Assembly (NCBI GenBank): GCA_965248815.1
Contig: CBDFKK010000008.1
Coordinates: 558,001-622,000, forward strand
Source: CBDFKK01 sp965248815
Lineage (GTDB): Bacteria; Pseudomonadota; Alphaproteobacteria; SMXP01
Length of the DNA stretch: 64,000 bases
Direction: 5' to 3'
Below the pieces are notes generated by a model that was given only the letters and a program-made list of their open reading frames with translations, was not told where the DNA came from and searched no databases. Below are positions 57,003-64,000 of this stretch, piece by piece. A program made the translations under genes and the position numbers. The first letter of the stretch is position 1. Each line of letters starts with the position of its first letter.

Positions 57003-57281
57003 ATGTCAGGAAAGCGTTACAAGCCTGAAGAAATCATATCGAAGTTGCGCGAGGCTGAGGTCTTGCTTGCGGAAGGCGTCAATTCTGGTGAAGTTATTCG
57101 CCGTCTGGGCGTGACGAAGATCACATACTATCGCTGGCGCAAAGAGTATGGCGGGATGAAGATCGATCAGGCCAAACGTCTGAAGGATCTGGAGAAAGAA
57201 AACGCACGGCTGAAACGGCTTCTTGCAGACGCTGAACTCGACAAGGCGATCTTGAAGGAAGCTGCAGCGGGAAACTTCTAA
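57003..57281 (+). CDS. IS3-family transposase OrfA (copy B)
   Basis: 92 residues with AAGGAGGA before ATG 57003. Helix-turn-helix (KPEEIISKLREAEVLLAEG, then GVTKITYYRWRKEYGG) followed by a leucine-zipper region (LKDLEKENARLKRLLADAEL). A slippery heptamer GGGAAAC at 57269-57275, read G-GGA-AAC in this frame, precedes the stop and is well placed for -1 frameshifting into OrfB. Confidence 0.9.
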   Translation: MSGKRYKPEEIISKLREAEVLLAEGVNSGEVIRRLGVTKITYYRWRKEYGGMKIDQAKRLKDLEKENARLKRLLADAELDKAILKEAAAGNF

Positions 57282-58177
57282 CGCCCTCGCGCAGACGCGA
57301 TTGTGTTGAGCGCGCTGTCACAAAGCTCGGCGTTTCCGAACGCCGGGCCTGCCGGGTGCTTGGGCAACACCGTTCCAGCCAATGGCGCAAGCCGAGACGC
57401 GCCGACGACGAAGACGCTTTGACGTCGGCAATCATCGACCTGGCGGTGCGATATGGGCGCTACGGCTATAAGCGGATCACGGCGCTGCTTCGCGCTGACG
57501 GCTGGCGTGTCAATCATAAACGCGTCGCCCGGATATGGCGGCGTGAAGGCCTGAAAGTACCGCAGAAACAACCGAAACGAGGAAGACTATGGCTCAACGA
57601 CGGGTCGTGTATTCGGCTGCGTCCGCAATATCGCAATCATGTGTGGGCGTATGATTTCGTGCAGGATCGGACACGCGACGGTCGCAAGTTTCGCATGCTG
57701 ACTGTGATCGACGAGTTCTCGCGCGAATGTCTGGCAATCGAAGTGAACCGGCGGCTGAACAGCCAGGACGTTCTCGCGGTCCTCGGCGAGTTGATGGTCC
57801 GCCACGGCGTTCCCGATCATATCAGGAGTGACAATGGCAGCGAATTTACCGCTACAGCGGTCAGAGAGTGGATCGCCAAGGTCGGCACAAAGACGCTCTT
57901 TATTGAACCCGCCAGCCCTTGGGAGAATGGATACAATGAATCATTCAACGGGCGACTGCAGGACGAGTGCTTGAAGATTGAGCTGTTCAACAATTTGCTG
58001 GAAGCCAAAATCATCATCGAAAACTGGCGACGTCACTACAACACAATCCGCCCGCATTCATCGTTGGGGTACAGACCGCCGGCCCCAGAAACAATCCGCC
58101 CGGCCTATCTGGCTCCCGCTATGTGGAAGCTCCCGCCAAATTGGCCTTCCATCGAAAGCAGTCTAATGGTTACATAA
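57275..58177 (+). CDS. IS3-family transposase OrfB, made by -1 frameshift (copy B)
   Basis: The OrfB frame continues without a stop from the slippery site: LLTPSRRRDCVERAVTKLGV, then SERRACRVLGQHRSSQWRKP. DDE residues: Asp in WAYDFVQDR, Asp in HIRSDNGSEF, Glu in GYNESFNGRLQDE. Ends with YNTIRPHSSLGYRPP. A separate ATG-less start makes independent translation unlikely; the OrfAB fusion is the expected transposase. Intact, so potentially mobile. Confidence 0.88.
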   Translation, partial: LLTPSRRRDCVERAVTKLGVSERRACRVLGQHRSSQWRKPRRADDEDALTSAIIDLAVRYGRYGYKRITALLRADGWRVNHKRVARIWRREGLKVPQKQPKRGRLWLNDGSCIRLRPQYRNHVWAYDFVQDRTRDGRKFRMLTVIDEFSRECLAIEVNRRLNSQDVLAVLGELMVRHGVPDHIRSDNGSEFTATAVREWIAKVGTKTLFIEPASPWENGYNESFNGRLQDECLKIELFNNLLEAKIIIENWRRHYNTIRPHSSLGYRPPAPETIRPAYLAPAMWKLPPNWPSIESSLMVT

Positions 58178-58477
58178 AACCTGGCTGCGTCATCGGGGTT
58201 TCGTCAATTTGTCGAAACGGGAGAGTTATGTCCGATGCCTGCTGCCTAGGCTGGATCGGCGCTTGAATGTCTGCATGCGCCTGAAATCGAACATGTAGCG
58301 AGTTGTCCGGCGTCAGCACTCATGGGACAGATTGAGGGAATTGCGTAAGGGAGAGTTTTTGGCCCATCGTCACACGAGAGGAGTGGACGATGAGAGACAA
58401 AACTGTCCGTCATCAGATAAATTGGAACAGATTTCGGTTTGAGCTAGCGGAGTATATGGCTCATCTGTTGTATCAGT

Positions 58478-59458
58478 TTAAGCAGCGGCTTTGCTGTGTT
58501 GCAAGCGCCGATGCTCGATCGTTTTTCGCTTGATCCTTTCTCTTTGCAATAGAATGGTTTGGCCGCGCCCAAAGTAAACATCTGCGGGCGTGAGGTTTTG
58601 CAGACTCTCGTGATAGCGCTGGTGATTGTAGTGACCCACGAACTCATCGATCTGCGCTTCAAGATCGCCAGGTAGGTAATAGTTTTCCAGCAAGATGCGG
58701 TTCTTGAGCGTTTGATGCCAACGCTCGATTTTGCCTTGCGTTTGCGGATGATACGGCGCGCCGCGAACATGCCTCATGCCTTGATCATCCATCCAGTCAG
58801 CAAGATCGCCGGCAATATAACTTGAACCATTGTCAGATAGCAGACGCGGCTTGTGTGCGACATTTGCCTGATCGCAACCCGATGCCTCCAGAGCCATTTC
58901 CAACGTATCAGTGACGTCTTCAGCTCTCATCGTGGTGCACAGCTTCCACGCAATGATGTAGCGCGAGAAGTCATCAAGAATCGTAGAGAGATAAAACCAG
59001 CCCCAGCCGATGACCTTGAGGTAGGTGAAGTCGGTCTGCCACATTTGATTTGGCGCCGTGGTCTTGTCGCGGAACTCATTGGCAGCCTTGATGACCACGA
59101 AGGCCGGGCTGGTAATCAGATCAAGAGCTTTGAGCAGGCGGTACACTGAAGCTTCGGATACAAAATAGCTTTGCGTATCAGTGAACCGCACTGCCAACTC
59201 GCGCGGGCTCAGTTCCGGTTCCTGAAGAGCCATATCGACGATCCGCTCTCGAATATCATCGGGGATGCGGTTCCACACGCGTTTTGGCTTGGGAGACCGG
59301 TCTTCCAATGCTTGTACGCCACCACGCAAATACCGGTCGTACCATCGGTAAAACGTCGTTGCCGGGATGCCGAGCTTGTCCAGCGTCCGCAGCACCGGGA
59401 GATGGGATCGCTCGACTAGGCGGATGATCTCGAGCTTCTCCGATGCGGGGTATCTCAT
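58478..59458 (-). CDS. IS3-family transposase OrfB (copy C)
   Basis: 326 residues. Helix-turn-helix start (MRYPASEKLEIIRLVERSHL) and a DDE core: Asp in WQTDFTYLKV, Asp in LLSDNGSSYI, Glu in GKIERWHQTLKNR. Ends with HYNHQRYHESLQNLTPADVY. The start overlaps the OrfA stop as ATGA, so expression is by coupling. Complete frame. Confidence 0.92.
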   Translation of the reverse strand: MRYPASEKLEIIRLVERSHLPVLRTLDKLGIPATTFYRWYDRYLRGGVQALEDRSPKPKRVWNRIPDDIRERIVDMALQEPELSPRELAVRFTDTQSYFVSEASVYRLLKALDLITSPAFVVIKAANEFRDKTTAPNQMWQTDFTYLKVIGWGWFYLSTILDDFSRYIIAWKLCTTMRAEDVTDTLEMALEASGCDQANVAHKPRLLSDNGSSYIAGDLADWMDDQGMRHVRGAPYHPQTQGKIERWHQTLKNRILLENYYLPGDLEAQIDEFVGHYNHQRYHESLQNLTPADVYFGRGQTILLQRERIKRKTIEHRRLQHSKAAA

Positions 59459-59829
59459 GCGCCGTCTCCCCCATCCCCGATCATGCTTTTTTTAAGCAGC
59501 CGGTTCTCCAGCACCTGTTCGGCAAGCGCTTCCTTGAGGTCATGCCTCTCGCGGCGCAGGTCCTTGACCTCGCCCGAGGACGCCTGGCGGGCGGTATCCC
59601 CCGAAAGCCGCTTCTTGCCGGCTTCCAGGAACTCCTTCGACCAGCTGTAGTAGAGGCTCTCGGCGATCCCTTCCCGACGGCACAGCTCGGCGATGCTGTC
59701 CTCGCCGCGCAGGCCCGAGAGCACAATCCGGATCTTCTCTTCAGCTGAATATTGCTTGCGCGTCTTGCGCCGGATGTCCCGTACCGCCGTCTCGGCGCCG
59801 TCCTTCAAACTCATGGATTTCTGGATCAT
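59455..59829 (-). CDS. IS3-family transposase OrfA (copy C)
   Basis: 124 residues: QYSAEEKIRIVLSGLRGEDS with the helix-turn-helix around CRREGIAESLYYSWSKEF, then a coiled-coil (LRRERHDLKEALAEQVLENR). It partners the downstream OrfB in the same element and begins 68 bases inside the element's end. Confidence 0.9.
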   Translation of the reverse strand: MIQKSMSLKDGAETAVRDIRRKTRKQYSAEEKIRIVLSGLRGEDSIAELCRREGIAESLYYSWSKEFLEAGKKRLSGDTARQASSGEVKDLRRERHDLKEALAEQVLENRLLKKSMIGDGGDGA

Positions 59830-59906
59830 CTGCGTTCCCTTCGGTCACGACGATGAGCCAGAAATCCTCCGTTACACAATCAACTCCATCTGTCCCACAG
59901 GCGCTG

Positions 59907-61016
59907 ATGTCAGACATACGATTTTCCGTAAACATTATGGAAGACGACCAACGTATTCATCGCGTCATCGGCCTTGAATCAGAGGGTGTCACTCGCTCAC
60001 AAGCCGAGGAGTTCATAGAGGCAAAACGAACAGACGCGCGGCACGGACGCCTATCCCTTCCAAAAAGGCGGAAGACGGCGCTGACCTTGAGGAAGGTCGC
60101 GGCTGATTACATTGATCGATTGGAAAAGTCTGGTGGCAAAAACATAGAAAACAAGCGCCGGCACCTAAATAAGTTCCTTGTACCGTTCTTCGGAGACCAG
60201 CGGCTCACACAGATATCGAGCTTCACAATCGGTCAATACAAAAAAAGACGCCAAGAAGAAGGCTTCGCCGCAGCAACTGTTAATCGTGAGCTGGCGACAC
60301 TCTCGCATCTCTTCAACAAAGCTGTGGAATGGAAGTGGGTCGCATCCAAGCCAGCTACAGTGAGCAAATTACGGGAACCGGAGGGCCGGATAATTGCGTT
60401 GTCGGATGAACAGTCGGAAGCACTAATCCATGCAGCAATAAACGACGAAGATCCTGATGCATGGCTTTTTGTGCTCTTCGGTCTAAACACCGCTATGCGG
60501 CACTCGGAGATACTAAGGGCGCGATATGACCAAGTAGACTTCGCTAATCTTCGCCTCTTCATCCCAAAAGCCAAGGCCGGGATGCGTGAGCAACCAATTA
60601 CCCAAGAACTTGCCGACGTGCTGGCCAAAGAACGAGAAATGCGTGATGACCAGGACGGTTGGATCTTTCCGTCTCCCAAACCAAAGCTCAGCAAGACCGG
60701 TCACAGGAATCGAATGCGCAAACCGTTTGAGCGAAGTGTCGCGCGGGCGGGACTGGACCCTAAACGGATCACGCCGCATGTCATGCGTCACACTGCAATT
60801 ACGAACCTGGTTCAAGCAGGCGTGGACTTGCCAACGATTCAAAAGATCTCCGGGCACAAGACGCTTGCAATGGTGATGAGGTATACTCACGTCCACGGAG
60901 CCCACATAAACGCTGCAATGAGGGCTCTCGGAAGAACGACTATCGAACGGCCCACGAACGAAAACCCCGACACGCTTACACCAAAATTACACATGTTCCG
61001 GAATAGGCGTGTGTAA
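59907..61016 (+). CDS. Tyrosine-type site-specific integrase, 5' end disturbed by IS copy C
   Basis: About 369 residues from ATG 59907, ten bases after the IS end; the frame is open into the IS back to 59853, so the original start has probably been lost. Catalytic residues present: Arg in NTAMRHSEILRA near 195, HxxR in HVMRHTAITNL near 290, His and Tyr in SGHKTLAMVMRYTHV near 315. N-terminal SAM-like core-binding domain around LTLRKVAADYIDRLEKSG. It ends 60 bases from the 3' end of tRNA-Leu, the usual attachment target of such enzymes, so it probably marks one edge of a genomic island. Confidence 0.85.
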   Translation: MSDIRFSVNIMEDDQRIHRVIGLESEGVTRSQAEEFIEAKRTDARHGRLSLPKRRKTALTLRKVAADYIDRLEKSGGKNIENKRRHLNKFLVPFFGDQRLTQISSFTIGQYKKRRQEEGFAAATVNRELATLSHLFNKAVEWKWVASKPATVSKLREPEGRIIALSDEQSEALIHAAINDEDPDAWLFVLFGLNTAMRHSEILRARYDQVDFANLRLFIPKAKAGMREQPITQELADVLAKEREMRDDQDGWIFPSPKPKLSKTGHRNRMRKPFERSVARAGLDPKRITPHVMRHTAITNLVQAGVDLPTIQKISGHKTLAMVMRYTHVHGAHINAAMRALGRTTIERPTNENPDTLTPKLHMFRNRRV

Positions 61017-61076
61017 TCGCCTTATGCCGCGCTCGGTGGTTGGTTGAATTAAAGCTTTGTTTTGAGAACCTTAGAC

Positions 61077-61165
61077 TGGTGGCCCCTCCCGGACTCGAAC
61101 CGGGACGATCCGTAAGGATCCCGAGATTTTAAGTCTCGTGTGTCTACCAATTCCACCAAGGGGCC
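61077..61165 (-). tRNA. tRNA-Leu (TAA anticodon)
   Basis: Full cloverleaf: acceptor GGCCCCT pairs with AGGGGCC, discriminator A and encoded CCA at 61077-61079. Anticodon stem CGAGA/TCTCG with loop CTTAAAA, giving TAA. Long variable arm GGATCCTTACGGATCG, as expected for leucine. T arm CCCGGTTCGAGTCCGGG. Its 3' end faces the integrase. Confidence 0.96.
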
Positions 61166-61253
61166 CCATCTACGCCAATGGGCGAAAGGCGGCTCGAACG
61201 AGCGCTTGATCTTTTAAGAGTTTTTGCGAGGAAACGCCAGCCGGCGCCAGTTG

Positions 61254-61279
61254 AAGGTCAAGGTCAAGGTCAACGTCAA
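61254..61279 (+). repeat. Short AGGTCA tandem repeat
   Basis: Four near-identical hexamers (AGGTCA three times, then ACGTCA) run directly into the end of the CinA-like gene. Non-coding, low complexity; no function evident. Confidence 0.6.
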
Positions 61280-61282
61280 GGC

Positions 61283-62086
61283 CTAGGACGCAACCCGCGT
61301 ACCCTTGGCCATGTCCGGCGCATCGATGAGTGGCTCCGCGCTCAAATCTTCGAACACTTTGACAATCTCGGCGAACGCCGCATCAAGGCGACTCTTGTTG
61401 GTTGAGCGCACGACGATGGTCGTTCCAAAGCTGGTGCTGCGATAGTATGGATAACTGCCAATCAAGACATCGCTATAGCGCTTTTGGATGTCGCCTAATG
61501 ATCCGGCGATGGTCCCTTCCGCGAGGCCCGCGGCCACGACACGACTCATCATGGGCGGGCCTCCAACCAGAGCGGGACGCAAACTCTCCAGCATGGCCTG
61601 ATTGATAATCGGAATCCCCGCTAGGACAAACACGTTTTCAATTTGAAAACCGGGCGCGCGACTGACTGGATTGTCGATGAGCGTAGCACCATCAGGCACG
61701 CGTGCCATGCGCCGACGCGCCTCATTGAACTGACCTGGTTCATAGTGCGCTTCCAAAATGGCCAGGGCATCGGGGTGATAGCCGATCCCGACGCCGAATG
61801 CTTTGGCAATGGAATCGGCCGTAATATCGTCATGGGTGGGGCCAATGCCGCCGGTCGTGAACACATATGTATATGCGCGGCGCAATTCGTTGACCGTTGC
61901 CGCAATCGTCTCCTCATGGTCGGCAATCACCCGGGCTTCGACGACCATAATGCCGAGCTCACCTAACCAGTTGGCCATATAGTTGAGGTTCGTGTCTTGG
62001 GTGCGGCCGGACAGAATCTCGTCGCCAATTATAATGATGGCAGCGGTGACAGTTTGTTTTTCGCTGTCCGGTTTATTCGGGTTCAT
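61283..62086 (-). CDS. CinA/MoaB-domain protein (competence/damage-inducible type)
   Basis: 267 residues: one molybdopterin-binding (MoCF) domain with IIIIGDEILSGRTQDTNLNY near the start and TTGGIGPTHDDITADSIAKA near residue 77, followed by a shorter C-terminal part. It lacks the C-terminal nicotinamide-nucleotide amidase domain of full CinA. Bacterial homologs are labelled competence/damage-inducible protein A; an ADP-ribose or nucleotide hydrolase activity is reported for some. Cytosolic. The gap 62087-62333 before sfsA holds a repeat and no clear gene. Confidence 0.85.
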   Translation of the reverse strand: MNPNKPDSEKQTVTAAIIIIGDEILSGRTQDTNLNYMANWLGELGIMVVEARVIADHEETIAATVNELRRAYTYVFTTGGIGPTHDDITADSIAKAFGVGIGYHPDALAILEAHYEPGQFNEARRRMARVPDGATLIDNPVSRAPGFQIENVFVLAGIPIINQAMLESLRPALVGGPPMMSRVVAAGLAEGTIAGSLGDIQKRYSDVLIGSYPYYRSTSFGTTIVVRSTNKSRLDAAFAEIVKVFEDLSAEPLIDAPDMAKGTRVAS

Positions 62087-62272
62087 TGCATGAGTGCCGA
62101 GTTCGAATGCTGCTTAAGGGCACAGCCGGCTTGTAACCGGTGCGTAAGCTTACCTTAGCCCACGAGCCAGAAACTGGCCAAGGTTCCCGCACCTTCCGGT
62201 TGAGCGGCAAAGGCGAAGACCCAAGAGCCGGGCTTTAAACCAATCAAAGCCGGATTCTTGTTATTTGACTTG

Positions 62273-62323
62273 GCGTGCTTCCGGACGGAAAACCGGTTCC
62301 CACTTTGCCTGGAAACACTCTAA
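62273..62323. repeat. Dispersed 50-bp repeat, copy 2
   Basis: GCGTGCTTCCGGACGGAAAA followed by CCGGTTCCCACTTTGCCTGG and AAACACTCTAA. It matches the order of blocks at 18292-18338 (CGGACG-AAAACCGG, then C-ACTTT--CTG). It lies directly upstream of the sfsA start. Confidence 0.55.
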
Positions 62324-62333
62324 AGTGCGCGCC

Positions 62334-63038
62334 ATGCAGCTCCCCGGACCCTTAATTCGCGGCCGCTTGATCAAACGCTATAAGCGGTTTTTAGCGGACG
62401 TAGAACTCGAAAACGGCGACGTCGTCACGGCCCATTGCGCTAATCCCGGCTCCATGATCGGACTTCAAGACCCCGGCATTGACGTTTGGTTGTCGCATCA
62501 TGAAAGCAAGACCCGAAAGCTCGCTTATTCGTGGGAACTGGCGCGGATCGATGGCGGTCTAGTCGGCATTAATACCTCCCTACCCAATCGCATCGTCGAA
62601 GAAGCGATTGGTGCCGGGCAGATCACGGAATTGACGGGTTACGCTTCACTGCGTCGGGAAGTCCGCCACGGAGAAAACAGCCGGATTGATTTCCTCCTGG
62701 AAGACGATGATAAGGGCCGGTGCTTTGTTGAAGTCAAAAATGTCCATTTGCGCCGTCAAGAGGGCCTGGCCGAATTTCCCGACGCGGTGACCAAGCGCGG
62801 GCAAAAACATTTGTATGAGCTGATTCATGCGATCGAAGACGGCGACCGCGCCGTCATGCTGTACTTGGTACAGCGTCAGGATTGTGAATCTTTTACCATC
62901 GCGGGGGATATTGATCCCGACTACAAAGAAGGCCTAGAAGAGGCCCAATCTGCCGGTGTTGAAGCCTTATGCTATGATTGCCATATCACCACTGAGGACA
63001 TTTCCGTGGCGTCGCCTCTTGCCATTGTCAGCAATTAA
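62334..63038 (+). CDS. sfsA: SfsA family protein
   Basis: 234 residues from ATG 62334. The opening MQLPGPLIRGRLIKRYKRFL, TAHCANPGSMIGL near residue 33 and the nuclease-like ENSRIDFLLEDDDKGRCFVE near 122 define SfsA. Named for sugar-fermentation stimulation in E. coli; the fold is that of a PD-(D/E)xK-like nuclease and it binds DNA. Usually followed by map in Alphaproteobacteria, as here. Confidence 0.95.
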   Translation: MQLPGPLIRGRLIKRYKRFLADVELENGDVVTAHCANPGSMIGLQDPGIDVWLSHHESKTRKLAYSWELARIDGGLVGINTSLPNRIVEEAIGAGQITELTGYASLRREVRHGENSRIDFLLEDDDKGRCFVEVKNVHLRRQEGLAEFPDAVTKRGQKHLYELIHAIEDGDRAVMLYLVQRQDCESFTIAGDIDPDYKEGLEEAQSAGVEALCYDCHITTEDISVASPLAIVSN

Positions 63039-63101
63039 AACGATATATTAACGCTGGCGTTTCAATCTCTACGAGGTCTGACCAAGGCCGAAAGACGAGA
63101 C

Positions 63102-63929
63102 ATGAATTACGTAGTCGCAGCTCATAGTCCAGTTCGCAACACGGGACTTATTAAATTGCACAAGGCCGAAGACTATGACGGCATGCGCAATGCGGGGCGT
63201 TTGGCTGCCGAATGTCTTGATCTGCTCGTGCCCCACGTACAGCCTGGCGCTAGTACGAATTTTCTCGACGAACTTGCCTATGAGTTTACGCTCGATCATG
63301 GAGCCGTTCCTGCGTGCCTCAATTATCGCGGTTATACCAAGACGATTTGCACGTCGATCAATCACGTCGTGTGTCACGGCATCCCTAATGACCGAGCCCT
63401 CAAAGATGGCGACATCGTCAACATCGACGCTACCGTGATATTGGATGGCTGGCACGGCGACACGAGCCGTATGTTTTGTGTCGGCGAGGTCAAACGCAAA
63501 TCCGAACGGCTGGTCGAGGTGACATACGAAGCCATGATGCGCGGAATTGCTGCGGTCAAACCGGGGGCAACTACAGGCGACATTGGCGCCGAAATTCAAC
63601 AGTTTGCCGAAGCTGAACGTTGTTCTGTCGTGACGGACTTTTGCGGTCACGGATTGGGCCGCGTATTTCACGATGCACCAAACATCGTACATTACGGCCG
63701 TCATGGCGATGGCTATGTCTTGAAAGAAGGCATGTTCTTTACCATCGAGCCGATGATCAATTTAGGCCGCTCACCCGTACGTCTTCTGAATGACGGCTGG
63801 ACCGCTGTGACCCGCGACAAATCCCTATCGGCACAATTTGAACATTCGGTTGGCGTCACGGCTGATGGCGTCGAAATCTTTACGAAGTCGCCGGCAGGTC
63901 TGGATCATCCCCCATACGACGCCGCATAG
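63102..63929 (+). CDS. map: Methionine aminopeptidase, type I
   Basis: 275 residues. Removes initiator methionine. Metal ligands: first His in VCHGIPNDRALKDG near residue 90, Asp in NIDATVILDGWHGDTSR near 108-119, His in CGHGLGRVFHD near 182, Glu in FFTIEPMINLG and EHSV near the end. Complete type I enzyme. Confidence 0.96.
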   Translation: MNYVVAAHSPVRNTGLIKLHKAEDYDGMRNAGRLAAECLDLLVPHVQPGASTNFLDELAYEFTLDHGAVPACLNYRGYTKTICTSINHVVCHGIPNDRALKDGDIVNIDATVILDGWHGDTSRMFCVGEVKRKSERLVEVTYEAMMRGIAAVKPGATTGDIGAEIQQFAEAERCSVVTDFCGHGLGRVFHDAPNIVHYGRHGDGYVLKEGMFFTIEPMINLGRSPVRLLNDGWTAVTRDKSLSAQFEHSVGVTADGVEIFTKSPAGLDHPPYDAA

Positions 63930-63932
63930 ATC

Positions 63933-63966
63933 GCCCGCGCCCGCGAATTGCGGACGAGGGCTTTCG
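63933..63966 (+). terminator. Hairpin after map
   Basis: GCCC...GGGC and inner CCGC/GCGG pair around GAATT, followed by TTTCGTTCTT. Positioned four bases after the map stop; a likely terminator. Confidence 0.5.
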
Positions 63967-64000
63967 TTCTTAAATTCAAAAAAAGGTTAGGCGCGAATAC

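Larger units (their letters stand above)
56936..58207 (+). mobile_element. IS3-family insertion sequence, copy B (IS407-like)
   Basis: About 1.27 kb. Left end GTGACCCGACCCCTTTGAAC and inverted right end TTGACGAAACCCCGATGACG share the ACCCC and ACGCAGCCA blocks. TTT occurs directly outside both ends (56933-56935 and 58208-58210), a plausible 3-bp target duplication. The transposase is made by programmed frameshifting. Removing it would rejoin the 17-base motif to GTCGAAACGGGAGAG. Confidence 0.75.
58323..59897 (-). mobile_element. IS3-family insertion sequence, copy C
   Basis: About 1.58 kb with both transposase frames on the minus strand. Terminal inverted repeats are long: the first 49 bases from each end (TGGGACAGAT..., ending CCATCGTC and TCATCGTC) agree at about 40 positions. 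No clear target duplication could be assigned. The right-hand end sits at the very front of the integrase gene. Confidence 0.82.

Noticed and set aside
61254..61279. CRISPR-like repeat
   Set aside because: Hexamer tandem without spacers; no cas genes in the window.
61178..61405. 75-codon plus-strand frame beside the tRNA
   Set aside because: Contains the AGGTCA tandem repeat and then runs antisense to the CinA-like gene.
62157..62255. Minus-strand stretch reading like a protein C-terminus (GSWVFAFAAQPEGAG...)
   Set aside because: Looks protein-like for about 30 codons but continues into a dispersed repeat and has no start; could be a relic, not enough to call.

Overview
The window is a piece of an alphaproteobacterial chromosome. 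Evidence: the pmbA - inositol-phosphatase - DUF4170 - msbA - DUF374 - waaA - lpxK - lpxL order, the alphaproteobacterial small families DUF4170, DUF2093 and DUF3035, a TipF-like degenerate EAL protein, paired M16 peptidases next to lspA/ileS/ribF, and two TonB-dependent receptors. I cannot resolve the order; the gene neighbourhoods resemble Rhizobiales/Parvibaculales-type genomes.

Layout. 1-4.6 kb is accessory and eroded: the 3' part of a TonB-dependent receptor, an alpha/beta hydrolase cut off before its catalytic histidine, an IS3-family element with a 3-bp target duplication, and the tail of a membrane protein. 4.7-13.2 kb is a co-directional envelope block ending in Kdo/lipid A genes (msbA, DUF374, waaA, lpxK, lpxL). 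13.2-15.8 kb (minus) has an M23 peptidase, DUF2093 and xseA. 15.9-24.6 kb mixes housekeeping genes (purD, tadA, rluB, rsmD, mutL) with an APH-like kinase and an ACAD10/11-like dehydrogenase that suggest 4-hydroxyacid catabolism. 24.6-34.7 kb (minus) holds pgi (frameshifted), two M16 peptidases, DUF3035, lspA, ileS, ribF and a MaoC-like gene. 34.9-40.1 kb has the TipF-like EAL protein, a frameshifted DUF4126 gene, glutathione peroxidase, GDPD and a PPP-family phosphatase. 40.2-53.9 kb is metabolic and accessory: a tandem MBL-fold pair (second copy interrupted by a stop codon), an epimerase, GNAT, a GPH symporter, a PAP/fibrillin-like protein, a broken serine hydrolase, a RutA-like flavin monooxygenase, a DUF1835-like protein, PhoX and an MFS carrier. 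54.1-61.2 kb has a second TonB-dependent receptor and then a mobile landing zone: two further IS3-family elements and a tyrosine integrase next to the 3' end of tRNA-Leu(TAA). 61.3-64 kb returns to housekeeping: a CinA-like protein, sfsA and map.

Cross-cutting points. (a) Five single-base frameshifts in three genes (pgi, DUF4126, serine hydrolase) were located; four lie in homopolymer runs, so read or assembly error is as likely as real decay. (b) The nonsense codon in the second MBL gene and the truncation of the hydrolase are not of that type and look like genuine inactivation. (c) A 17-base motif is found beside two different IS insertions 53 kb apart and forms an inverted pair around the first. 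No CRISPR array, rRNA, phage structural module or recognisable defence system was found. I see no convincing entirely new system; the best leads are the kinase/ACAD pair, the acidic insertion in the EAL protein, and the repeat motif that two ISs have landed in.
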